Program-made: the position numbers and the translations under genes
Assembly (NCBI GenBank): GCA_021795795.1
Contig: JAJYPA010000247.1
Location: forward strand, 1 to 11,060
DNA: 11,060 nt
Source of the DNA: Pseudomonadota bacterium
GTDB lineage: Bacteria > Pseudomonadota > Gammaproteobacteria > Halothiobacillales > Halothiobacillaceae
Reading direction: 5' to 3'
Shown: piece by piece, positions 1-7,500 of the stretch
Layout: every line of letters begins with the position of its first letter
How positions within the stretch are numbered: the stretch's first letter is position 1
Notes under the pieces: generated by a model
Databases searched by the model: none
Told to the model about the DNA's origin: nothing
The model's input: the letters and a program-made list of their open reading frames with translations, nothing else

Positions 1-2081
1 CCAAGCACGCCTGCCCGATCTGCGGCTATGCACTGGCCGAACTCGAACCGCGCCTGTTCTCGTTCAACAACCCCGTCGGGGCCTGCCCGACCTGTGACGG
101 CCTGGGCGTAAAGCAGTTTTTCGACCCGCAAAAAGTGATCGTGAACCCCGAACTCTCGCTTGCCGCGGGTGCCATTCGCGGCTGGGATCGGCGCAATGTC
201 TACTACTACCAGCTCCTGCTCGGGCTATCGAAACATTATGGTTTTGATTTAGACACGGCCTGGCAGGACCTGCCGGAAGAAATTCAAAACTCCATTTTGC
301 AGGGCAGTGGCCGCGAGAAAATCACCTTCACCTACCTCGACCCCAAAGGCAAGGCCAGCACCAAGGATCACCCCTGGGAAGGCGTGCTGCCCAATATGGA
401 TCGTCGTTACCGGGAAACCGATTCGCAGGCGGTGCGCGAAGAATTGGCCAAATATATTTCCGAAAGCGCCTGCCCGAGTTGCGGCGGCACCCGCCTGAAC
501 CTGGCGGCGCGGAATGTCTTTATCGAAAACGAAAACCTGCCCGCCATTACCCATCGCTCGATCAGCGAGGCGTTCGCGTTTTTTCAAACCCTCGACCTGC
601 CGGGCGCGCGCGGTGAGATCGCCGGGCGCATCGTGCGGGAAATCAGTGCGCGGCTGGGGTTTTTGAACGATGTGGGCCTGACTTATCTCTCGCTGGATCG
701 CTCGGCCGAAACCCTCTCCGGCGGCGAAGCACAACGCATCCGCCTCGCGAGCCAGATCGGCTCGGGCTTGGTGGGCGTCACCTACATTCTCGATGAGCCC
801 TCCATCGGCCTGCACCAGCGCGATAACGACCGCTTGCTCGGCACCCTCAATCATCTGCGCGAACTCGGCAACACCGTGATCGTGGTCGAACATGACGAAG
901 ATGCCATCCGTGCCGCGGATTTCGTGCTCGATATCGGCCCCGGCGCGGGCGTGCATGGCGGTCGGATCGTCGCACAGGGCACGCCCGAACAAATCGCCGC
1001 CAACCCCGATTCGCTCACCGGCGCGTATCTTTCCGGCAAGAAAAAAATCACCGTGCCCAAACGCGTGGCGCCCGAAGCCGAACGTTGGCTCAAACTCCAT
1101 GGCGCGCGCGGCAATAACCTTGTCGGCAACACGCTGGAGGTACCGCTGGGGCTTTTGACCTGCATTACCGGCGTTTCCGGCTCGGGCAAATCGACGCTGA
1201 TCAACGACACGCTGTACCTGATAGCTGCGCGCGACTTGAACGGTGCCAGCACCCGTCCCGCCCCATTTGAGCACATCGAACACCTCAACCTGCTCGACAA
1301 GGTCATCGATATCGACCAATCCCCCATCGGCCGCACGCCGCGCAGCAATCCGGCCACCTATACCGGTCTGTTCACGCCGATTCGTGAATTGTTCGCCGGC
1401 ACGCAAGAGGCCCGCTCACGCGGTTACACACCGGGGCGGTTCTCGTTCAATGTGAAAGGTGGGCGCTGCGAAGCCTGTCAGGGCGATGGCGTCATCAAGG
1501 TAGAAATGCACTTTTTGCCCGATGTGTACGTCGCCTGCGATGTCTGCCACGGCAAACGCTACAACCGTGAAACGCTGGATATCCGCTACAAAGGCAAAAC
1601 CATCAGCGACGTGCTCGCCATGACCGTCGAAGACGCCGCGCCCTTCTTCGATGCCGTGCCCGCCCTGCACCGCAAACTCACCACCCTGCTCGACGTGGGC
1701 CTGGGCTACCTCACGCTCGGCCAGAACGCCACCACCCTCTCCGGCGGCGAAGCCCAGCGCGTCAAACTCGCCAAGGAACTCTCCAAACGCGATACCGGCA
1801 ACACGCTCTATATTCTCGATGAACCAACCACCGGCCTGCACTTTGCCGACGTCGAACAACTACTCGCCGTGCTCTACCGCCTGCGCGATCAGGGCAACAC
1901 CGTCGTCGTCATCGAACACAATCTCGATGTCATCAAAACCGCCGACTGGATTGTGGACCTGGGCCCCGAAGGCGGTAACGGCGGCGGACGCATCATCGCC
2001 AGCGGCACACCTGAAACCGTGGCAAAAGTGACTGGATCTCACACCGGACGGTACCTCGCCGGGTTGCTAGGGAAGCGCTGA
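1..2081 (+). CDS. uvrA: UvrA, excinuclease ABC subunit A (5' end missing)
   Basis: UvrA is the ATP-dependent damage-recognition subunit of nucleotide excision repair. It works as a dimer, scans DNA and loads UvrB. The frame is open from base 3, so the gene begins before the window; 692 codons remain of a protein usually about 940 residues long, and the first Walker A motif is lost. In order I see: the first zinc module, CPIC at 12-23 and CPTC at 84-95; a CPSC pair near 470; the first ABC signature LSGGEAQR near 712; Walker [14 protein letters not shown] near 785; the second Walker [10 protein letters not shown] near 1170; the second zinc module, CEAC...CDVC, near 1468-1548; the second LSGGEAQR near 1738; and the second Walker [14 protein letters not shown] near 1811. 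All visible catalytic motifs are intact. The protein ends LLGKR, and the TGA lies inside a hairpin arm. No gene follows on this strand until 11012. Confidence 0.98.
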   Translation, partial: KHACPICGYALAELEPRLFSFNNPVGACPTCDGLGVKQFFDPQKVIVNPELSLAAGAIRGWDRRNVYYYQLLLGLSKHYGFDLDTAWQDLPEEIQNSILQGSGREKITFTYLDPKGKASTKDHPWEGVLPNMDRRYRETDSQAVREELAKYISESACPSCGGTRLNLAARNVFIENENLPAITHRSISEAFAFFQTLDLPGARGEIAGRIVREISARLGFLNDVGLTYLSLDRSAETLSGGEAQRIRLASQIGSGLVGVTYILDEPSIGLHQRDNDRLLGTLNHLRELGNTVIVVEHDEDAIRAADFVLDIGPGAGVHGGRIVAQGTPEQIAANPDSLTGAYLSGKKKITVPKRVAPEAERWLKLHGARGNNLVGNTLEVPLGLLTCITGVSGSGKSTLINDTLYLIAARDLNGASTRPAPFEHIEHLNLLDKVIDIDQSPIGRTPRSNPATYTGLFTPIRELFAGTQEARSRGYTPGRFSFNVKGGRCEACQGDGVIKVEMHFLPDVYVACDVCHGKRYNRETLDIRYKGKTISDVLAMTVEDAAPFFDAVPALHRKLTTLLDVGLGYLTLGQNATTLSGGEAQRVKLAKELSKRDTGNTLYILDEPTTGLHFADVEQLLAVLYRLRDQGNTVVVIEHNLDVIKTADWIVDLGPEGGNGGGRIIASGTPETVAKVTGSHTGRYLAGLLGKR

Positions 2082-2215
2082 TTTATTCAGTGCTTCCCGC
2101 TTGGGGCAGGATGCCCCAACACGAACAAAGACGTAAGTCTTTGATTCGTGAGAGCCATCGCGGGCGTGTACCGCGATGAGCGAGCTGATTTATTCCAAGG
2201 ATGGAATAAATCAGC
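2070..2215. repeat. Compact multi-hairpin palindromic element
   Basis: Five hairpins lie almost end to end. H1 is 2070-2081 with 2087-2098: GGGAAGCGCTGA against TCAGTGCTTCCC, one G-T pair, 5-nt loop. H2 is 2101-2108 with 2112-2119, TTGGGGCA against TGCCCCAA. H3 is 2120-2132 with 2137-2150, a 13-bp stem with one bulged A and a GTAA loop. H4 is 2156-2163 with 2171-2178, CATCGCGG against CCGCGATG. H5 is 2184-2196 with 2203-2215, a perfect 13-bp stem. In addition, GCTGATTTATTC at 2077-2088 is repeated at 2184-2195 and is the inverse of 2204-2215, so the block is also bounded by 12-bp inverted repeats. No open frame of note lies inside. The layout suggests a non-autonomous mobile element (REP- or MITE-like) or a structured RNA 3' end for uvrA. 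No T-run follows H1 or H5, so a classical intrinsic terminator is not supported. The pairing is seen directly; the class is inference. Confidence 0.7.
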
Positions 2216-2371
2216 ATTTACCTAGACCTCTGAAGGCACTACCTCACACCCCACACTCTCGCATGGGGAGGCGTGGGAGATTTACCACACGCTACAAGCC
2301 TCTACCCCCCATTTCAACCAGCGTTGGGCGCGACTTGCCCACAAAGTCATAGTAGTTTTGGCAAAGCCTTT
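2216..2371. other. Spacer between the hairpin element and the toxin gene
   Basis: I find no convincing gene here. One imperfect hairpin (CCCCA at 2249-2253 with TGGGG at 2264-2268, extended by a mismatched outer stem to 2243 and 2279) is present but has no T-run. This is the convergent zone where uvrA, on the plus strand, meets the toxin-antitoxin pair on the minus strand. Confidence 0.5.
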
Positions 2372-2650
2372 TTAGTGGTCCTCTCGGGTATGCCACAATC
2401 GCAGCACGTAGATGATCGAATCCTGCAGTTCATAACGAATCTCATACTCCCCGACCAGAATTCGACGTACCTCGCGTGGCTCGAACTGGAAAAGTTGCTC
2501 GCCGATACGCGGGTTGGTCAGCAGGATTGTCGGGGCTTTGGTCAGCGCCTGCACCACTCGCGCGGCGGCGGGCTTGTTCACTGGAGCGAGGAACGCGTAC
2601 AAGCGCGCCAAATCGGAAAGCGCCTTGCTGGTCCACTTCAGCACAATCAA
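2372..2650 (-). CDS. ParE/RelE-family toxin of a type II toxin-antitoxin pair
   Basis: The 92-residue product has the usual size and pattern of the ParE/RelE superfamily: an amino-terminal strand then helix (IVLKWTSKALSDLARLYAFL), a central segment with NPRIGEQL, and the typical carboxy-terminal run RRILVGEYEIRYEL...IIYVLRLWHTREDH. The final WH.RED motif is characteristic of ParE-like members. ParE proteins poison gyrase and RelE proteins cleave mRNA on the ribosome; the sequence alone does not decide which applies. The start is a TTG at 2648-2650 that overlaps the antitoxin TGA as TTGA, a 4-bp overlap, so translation is probably coupled to the antitoxin. An internal GTG two codons later is an alternative start. 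There is no frameshift or stop, so the gene appears intact. The family assignment is firm; the target is unknown. Confidence 0.9.
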   Translation of the reverse strand: MIVLKWTSKALSDLARLYAFLAPVNKPAAARVVQALTKAPTILLTNPRIGEQLFQFEPREVRRILVGEYEIRYELQDSIIYVLRLWHTREDH

Positions 2651-2913
2651 CGCAGTACAGGCAGCGGTTGGTCGGTATCAAGACTCTCCGCCCACGCTAG
2701 CACGGCCTGATGATCGATGACGCGTCCAACGTCTACGTCAGCCAGTGCTTCTTGAGTGAGTCGGTCGCGCTCCTCTTCCTGGGCGATCCATGCGGAAAGC
2801 GCCTGCTTCATGATCCAGCCACGCGAGCGTTCAAGCCGCGAAGCCATCTGATCTACCTTGTCGGCCAGCGGAAGTGGCACGTGTGCGGTCAGTACTTTGG
2901 TTGCTGCGGTCAT
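2647..2913 (-). CDS. Ribbon-helix-helix (CopG-like) antitoxin
   Basis: This is an 88-residue protein. Residues 5-45 (KVLTAHVPLPLADKVDQMAS...SRGWIMKQALSAWI) fit a ribbon-helix-helix DNA-binding domain: a beta strand followed by two helices, the second starting at the SRGWI turn. The acidic tail (EEERDRLTQEALADVDVGRV, then HQAVLAWAESL) would be the toxin-wrapping part, as in other antitoxins paired with ParE-like toxins. The gene precedes its toxin, as is usual, and overlaps it by 4 bp. The ATG at 2911-2913 has an AGGAG ribosome binding site at 2921-2925 with 7-nt spacing, which fixes the start. Such antitoxins normally repress their own promoter, but I could not find a confident promoter or operator upstream. 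The pair stands alone between uvrA and the pilus cluster, a common position for acquired modules. Confidence 0.9.
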   Translation of the reverse strand: MTAATKVLTAHVPLPLADKVDQMASRLERSRGWIMKQALSAWIAQEEERDRLTQEALADVDVGRVIDHQAVLAWAESLDTDQPLPVLR

Positions 2914-2952
2914 GTTGCATCTCCTATCGGAACTTGATCTTGCCGAAGCTGG

Positions 2953-3120
2953 CTAAATTGTGGTCACAGCGCTACGACTTGCCTTGCACCACGATGTCAA
3001 CCAATCCCACCTCAATTCGTACCCTTCAATCGGTATATCTCCATCGGGACGATCCAACTCCATTCGGCTTAAGACTACGGCACCTCGAAAATACCATGGA
3101 AGGTGGTTTTCGAGGTGCAC
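2953..3120 (-). CDS. Doubtful short reading frame, possible gene fragment
   Basis: Read from a GTG at 3118-3120 this frame gives 55 residues; from the ATG at 3061-3063 it gives 36 (starting MELDRPDGDIPIEGYEL), ending at a TAG at 2953-2955. Neither start has a clear ribosome binding site. The composition (charged, with several Trp, as in RWDWLTSW) looks more protein-like than most shadow frames, and the stop lies 39 bp before the antitoxin start on the same strand. A stop lies in the same frame not far upstream of the GTG, so a longer gene would have to be broken. I do not recognise the sequence. It could be the decayed end of a larger gene, a small gene ahead of the toxin-antitoxin pair, or chance. 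Confidence 0.2.
   Translation of the reverse strand: MHLENHLPWYFRGAVVLSRMELDRPDGDIPIEGYELRWDWLTSWCKASRSAVTTI
3080..3118. repeat. 12-bp perfect inverted repeat
   Basis: GCACCTCGAAAA at 3080-3091 is exactly inverted as TTTTCGAGGTGC at 3107-3118, with a 15-nt loop that contains CCATGG. Neither strand has a T-run after the stem, so an intrinsic terminator is unlikely. It may be an operator, a processing hairpin, or paired ends left by a mobile element. The repeat is seen directly; its role is open. Confidence 0.75.
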
Positions 3121-3281
3121 AAAATTCAATCGTGGTGATTAACATTGATTCAGTCAAGCAAAATGACTGGCTGATATATGCCGATCATCAATTATCTTTC
3201 CGAGCACAGACTGATGTTGCGGACGCTCCAGCAAGTTGGGCTGATCAGCAAAAAAAGGGGATTTTTATAGGAGTAACTCTA

Positions 3282-3884
3282 TCAAGGATTAGGACATGCC
3301 CCGTTCAAATCCTTGGCTTCCACGCGCAAACGGCCGGATTTCGCCAGCACCAGATCACGTGCATTGTTGGCGATATCCGCAGGCACACACACCCGCAATG
3401 TTCCCGCCGTAAACGCGCCGCCGGGCTGGGATGCAAAACCAAGCGGAGAAAAGATAATGGGCTTTTCAACCGGGGTATTACCCTGAACAACCACATCATC
3501 CCGACGCGCAATACCGGTAAACAGGATCTGTTCATCGGCATCCAGCGTGCCACTTTTATCCGCATCCACAAAAGCAAGCCAGCCCTTGGACCAATCCACA
3601 CTTGCAAAACAGCCCGATTGATCACCAGCGCACAGTGTAACTGGCCTGCCTTTTGCGACAGCCAATTGTCGCGCCAAAGCAAAAGCCGCAACAAAATCAT
3701 TCGCCGTAGTCGCAAGATGATTTTGCGCAGTCATACGCGAAAAAGACGGGATGGCAATGGCCAGCAGGACCATGGCGATGACGAGTGTCGTCATCAATTC
3801 AATGGCGGTAAATCCAAGAGACGAATCGGTCGGTGCAGGGTTTGGGTGGGTAAAGCGATCAGTGTGGCTTAAGTGAATCGACAT
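3282..3884 (-). CDS. GspH/FimT-like minor pseudopilin or pilin (second copy)
   Basis: I chose the ATG at 3882-3884 (200 residues, starting MSIHLSHTDR) because GGAGGG at 3891-3896 sits 6 nt before it; a longer frame back to 3944 lacks a ribosome binding site. The leader is 24 residues and ends in Gly. The mature protein begins FTAIELMTTLVIAMVLLAIA, a classical class III prepilin start with Glu at +5, to be cut and N-methylated by PilD. The rest fits the GspH domain: a soluble segment with VTLCAGDQSGCF, a DADKSGTLDADE loop as in FimT/FimU proteins, and a closing NGACPNP with a Cys likely to form a disulfide. It lies 173 bp after pilE on the same strand, so it may be the last gene of the cluster or be transcribed on its own. 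It resembles the first gene of the cluster in family but not closely in sequence. It could act as an alternative tip pilin or in DNA uptake. Confidence 0.9.
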   Translation of the reverse strand: MSIHLSHTDRFTHPNPAPTDSSLGFTAIELMTTLVIAMVLLAIAIPSFSRMTAQNHLATTANDFVAAFALARQLAVAKGRPVTLCAGDQSGCFASVDWSKGWLAFVDADKSGTLDADEQILFTGIARRDDVVVQGNTPVEKPIIFSPLGFASQPGGAFTAGTLRVCVPADIANNARDLVLAKSGRLRVEAKDLNGACPNP

Positions 3885-4057
3885 CTGTTGCCCTCCATCG
3901 CCGTTTTCAAGGAGTAGGCTTTTCATCTTATCGCAGATAATCATTCACATAGAAGACCAACCTTGGTCGTCATTTGCAGTGGTGCGGGCAGTAAAGGGTA
4001 GCTAATCCCACCCGCCCACTGGACGAATTGGATCGGCCATGAATGACTATCGTTTTC
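3885..4057 (-). promoter_or_regulatory. Gap before the second GspH-like gene, possible promoter
   Basis: This 173-bp gap is much larger than the others in the cluster. It holds the ribosome binding site of the GspH-like gene, a perfect palindrome GACCAA-CC-TTGGTC at 3955-3968, and an imperfect hairpin (GCGGG at 3984-3988 with CCCGC at 4011-4015) that could slow polymerase after pilE but has no T-run. A weak -10-like GATAAG occurs near 3920-3925 on the minus strand without a matching -35. Separate transcription is therefore possible but not shown. Confidence 0.35.
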
Positions 4058-4537
4058 CTACCAACAATCGGCCACCGTGCCGGAACCCGATTCAGTTCGC
4101 GCACCTACCTGGTTGATGCTTAATGTGCCACATTGCGTATCCCGGCTGGCCTGGGCACCGGTAGGCACCGCTTGAATGGTATACGCCGATTGAGTTAAGG
4201 AGTTAGCGACAAAAGAGTACGTATAATCCGCGCCGGTATTGGCTGCGGATGCGCAATCCAACGCGGGTAGTGTATTGGCAACCGGCGTTGCGGCAGCGGT
4301 TTGGTCGTAGCGAAGGTTGGTGGTGTAGTACCGCTCCATATAATTGGCATACTCCGACAAACACCCCTCCGCCGCCGCACGTTTAGTTTTCACCACGCTG
4401 TTGATATACGACGGATACGCAATCGCCGCGATAATCGCGATGATCGCAACCACGATCATAAGCTCGATCAGGGTGAAGCCTCGGTCAAGTCCGGACACAA
4501 CCTTGTGATGCCTCCATGAGGTTAAATTTAATTTCAT
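4058..4537 (-). CDS. pilE: PilE, type IV pilus minor pilin
   Basis: A small prepilin with a 20-residue leader (from the start chosen here) ending DRG and the mature sequence FTLIELMIVVAIIAIIAAIA, with Glu at +5. The globular part has KRAAAEGCLSEYANYMERYY, the pattern of the PilE/ComP minor pilin group. It has four Cys, with the last in a terminal ADCW, and likely forms disulfides. In Pseudomonas, PilE is a minor pilin of the tip or priming complex, not the major subunit, and its place after pilY1 agrees. An ATG at 4546 starts only 2 bp after the pilY1 stop but has no room for a ribosome binding site. The ATG at 4537 has AAGG 9 nt upstream and is preferred, giving 159 residues. The gene is presumably co-translated with pilY1. 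Confidence 0.9.
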   Translation of the reverse strand: MKLNLTSWRHHKVVSGLDRGFTLIELMIVVAIIAIIAAIAYPSYINSVVKTKRAAAEGCLSEYANYMERYYTTNLRYDQTAAATPVANTLPALDCASAANTGADYTYSFVANSLTQSAYTIQAVPTGAQASRDTQCGTLSINQVGARTESGSGTVADCW

Positions 4538-4548
4538 ATTATGCATCC

Positions 4549-7500
4549 TTATTGATTAACCATTTCACGCCAGGAAACGCGCTGTTTCGCATTGAGATTC
4601 TGCGAGTTGATCTTTGTGATGGCTGGATTGCCGCCACTGGTTTGCGAAACCAGATAGGGCAAACCATTAACCGTGACCACATAAGGTGTTCCAACGCCGT
4701 TTAGCTGGATACCGGCCACGGTTGCTCCATTAGCATCAGGCTTAAAGCTGCCACTAGAGTCGGCGAAAAATCCTGAAGTTAATCCACCACCGGAGGCGAT
4801 ATCAAATGCCATCGTCCAGCCGGTTTGCACACCCGGATTACACTGATTAGCAGAAATCACAGGGGGGATTGCTGTGTTCACTAATACCGCATTGCCCACG
4901 ATGGTCGGGTTGTAAATGATCTGCTCTTGCGCGCCAGGTAAATCAAAATACCAGCCATACTGTTTGTTGGCACTGTTACTATTGCTGCACGTTTTTGTCC
5001 CCTTCCAGCAGACCTGATTTGTGGCACTGACCGAACGATAGCCCTTGATCGAGCCAGATGTCGTGGCGGTTGTGGTAGCGGCTACCGACTGGCCTAGAAG
5101 TGCAGTCCTCGCTAATGTCTGCGGTGCGGATAACGAGGCATATTGGGTTGTGGCGGCAGGAATTGCGACACCTGCGGTTGTGGTGGTTCCATTATCCCAA
5201 TCACCCATGTTCCAATCCCAGATACCGTAAAAGGTTTGGGTTCCAGAAGCATACGTGTCGCCAGCGAAGCTGGTAGCAGGTGTTTTCTGCCCAGTACCGA
5301 ACAGCACGATGACTCGATTTTCGTTATCGACTTTTACGGATGCAATCGCAGGCGCTGTGGTAATGGGCTGGCGAACACTGCTGCTGTCCTTGGCCACATA
5401 CAACGGTGTTGCACCGGCGTTACCAAACTTGGAAACCGCCCAATCAGACGGATTACTGCTGGTGACATTAAAGCGCCAGAGATTGCCCTGCAGGTCTCCG
5501 GCATAGATATAGTCGGCAACATGATCATCGTCCAGATCAGCATAAGCAACCGAGCTGATGCCATTCGGGGTGGCAGAGGAGCCCACACCCGTATCAAGAA
5601 ACTTAAACGTGACTGTTCCGGTCGTTGAGTTAACAAGGCCAATATACACGCCTGCACTGGTGCCGCTGTTTAGGCCATTGCCAAAAATAAAGGCCCAGTC
5701 CCCATTGTGCAGCCGCGTAATGATGGGTGTGCCGGTGGTATTACCCAGGTGCGACAAGCCGGCCGAGGCATTGGTCCAATCCCCTTTGACGATACTCGCA
5801 GCATTCGCCTCCGAAAAGGAACTGGGGTCTGATATATCCAGAGCATAGATTTCCTTACCACCCATCCCGAGGCCACCCACCAGCCAGGTATGCCAAGCAC
5901 CTCCATAATACAGGTCACCGGCTACCGGCGAGGCATCCACAAAATAATGGTGTCCGTAGGTCGGACTGGTTAAATCCACCACATTGGTATTGGCTAGCAC
6001 AGAGGCGGGCATGAACGCCAGCACTTCCTTGCCGTCATTATTCGTGCTGTTGTAGGTGCCATCGGCGTTATAGCTCCCCGAGCGGAAGCCATGCAGCAAA
6101 CCATCGTTACTGCCGGTATAGACTATATTCTCGCGCGTCGCGTTATCACTGACAAACTGGCTATAACCGGTGGTGGCGCCATTTTCGGGTGGTGTGCTCG
6201 TGGGGTACAAGGCATCCGCCCAGACACTTGGCAAAGCCGTGGCGGAAGGAGAGCCGACCACCACCGGACTGGAATCAATGATGTCACCCAACACACTGGT
6301 ACGGGCTCGTAAAGGTCCGGGCGTTGCCGCTTCTTGCTCTTGTGTACGATTACCACGCAGCCAATCTAGTCGATCAGAACCGAGACTATCCGTTGAATTA
6401 TTATTGAGGATGGCTTGCTGACCTGAAGTCAAGCTACTCCATTCAAAGGGGATGCCTGCGCTACCATTCCAAGTCAATATTGTGCGATCAGTAGGGGCTT
6501 GAGCGGTAATGTTATTTAGCGCATTACCACTGGCATCCGTACCCATATTGGAGCATGCGCCTCCCGTCAACACGCAACTGGCGTCCCAGTTGGCCGCATT
6601 CGAAGCGGTCAACGTGCCGCTACTGAATACCAAGGGTTCAGAAACGAGTGAGCCCCACCAGTTATTGGGGTTGTAGTACGCCAAATAAATTTGCGTACCC
6701 GTTTTAACTTCACCAGACTGAATGGTATTGGCACCGACGCTGCTGGAAGACTGAATGGGGGATGCTGTAAAGCAAGTGATTTCGTGCACGTTGTTCGATC
6801 CACCGGTACCTGCCGAAAAACCAAAACGGAATGCAGTTGGCCGCGGACCGTTGTCTGCGCTGATGGACTGATTGGTCAATACCGGCTGGTAGGTTCCGCC
6901 ATTGTAGCTGTACATGAATGTAAGCAAATTCGCCGGTGTCAAGATCAGCTTGTAGGTGATAGGGATGGCTTGAGTGCGATCAGGAGTGCTTTCATTGGCA
7001 ATCAGCGTGGCATCTGGCAATACGCGATAACCACCGGGGATCGCGTTGTAGTTATAGGGCAATGTAACTTTTTCTGACGTTTCATCATCTTTAGGGTTGT
7101 CAAAGTAGCCATTTTTACAGGCATTCTTGACCATCTTTGCCTTGTCTAAATCGGAGGTTCCGTCTGGGAATGCAAGGGGGTAATTCTTGTTCAGCCACGC
7201 CCAATTGGTATTCCCCGCGCCACGCAGCCCGATCCGGTTCGGTTGATAATACGGATTATTGGTGTTGTAAAAACTATTAGTGCCATTAGCTGTCGTGCCA
7301 TTCGGATCATTTGAATTATAAATCCCAGTACTGGTGTTATCGCCAGAATTAAGGAAGTTACCGTACTCATCCACGCCCAAACCAAGATAGGCGTCTTGTA
7401 AGCCATCATATTTACCGTTTATGTTCGAGCAGCTATAACCCAAGCTACCGCCCTCAGCACCGGCGGTCGTTGGTAGGGCTTGGGTGCCATCGGTCAGAAA

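Larger units (their letters stand above)
2914..3281. other. Intergenic stretch between the antitoxin and the GspH-like gene
   Basis: No gene is convincing here. The part nearest the antitoxin holds its ribosome binding site. The middle holds a 12-bp inverted repeat and a short doubtful reading frame (both listed separately). The far part, 3120-3281, is richer in A and T than the surrounding genes and contains the palindrome GCTGATCAGC at 3240-3249 and a run of seven A at 3250-3256. Read on the minus strand, that A run gives T residues after the end of the GspH-like gene, but no strong stem precedes it. The stretch may be a decayed remnant of inserted DNA. Confidence 0.45.

Noticed and set aside
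249..1406. Long open frame on the minus strand inside uvrA
   Set aside because: It lies wholly opposite a UvrA frame with all family motifs; its translation is rich in Ala, Gly and Arg as expected from antisense GC-rich DNA, and matches nothing I know.
2070..2215. Integron attC site or tRNA-like fold
   Set aside because: The characteristic RYYYAAC/GTTRRRY ends of attC are absent, and there is no T-loop or acceptor pattern of a tRNA.
2351..2375. Possible intrinsic terminator GGCAAAGCC followed by TTTTT
   Set aside because: The stem is only 3 bp with a 3-nt loop, too weak to terminate reliably, although the T-run is in the right place for uvrA.
2874..3872. 332-codon plus-strand frame
   Set aside because: Most of it is antisense to the GspH-like pilin, and its start lies inside the antitoxin gene on the other strand. 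There is no ribosome binding site and no recognisable domain.
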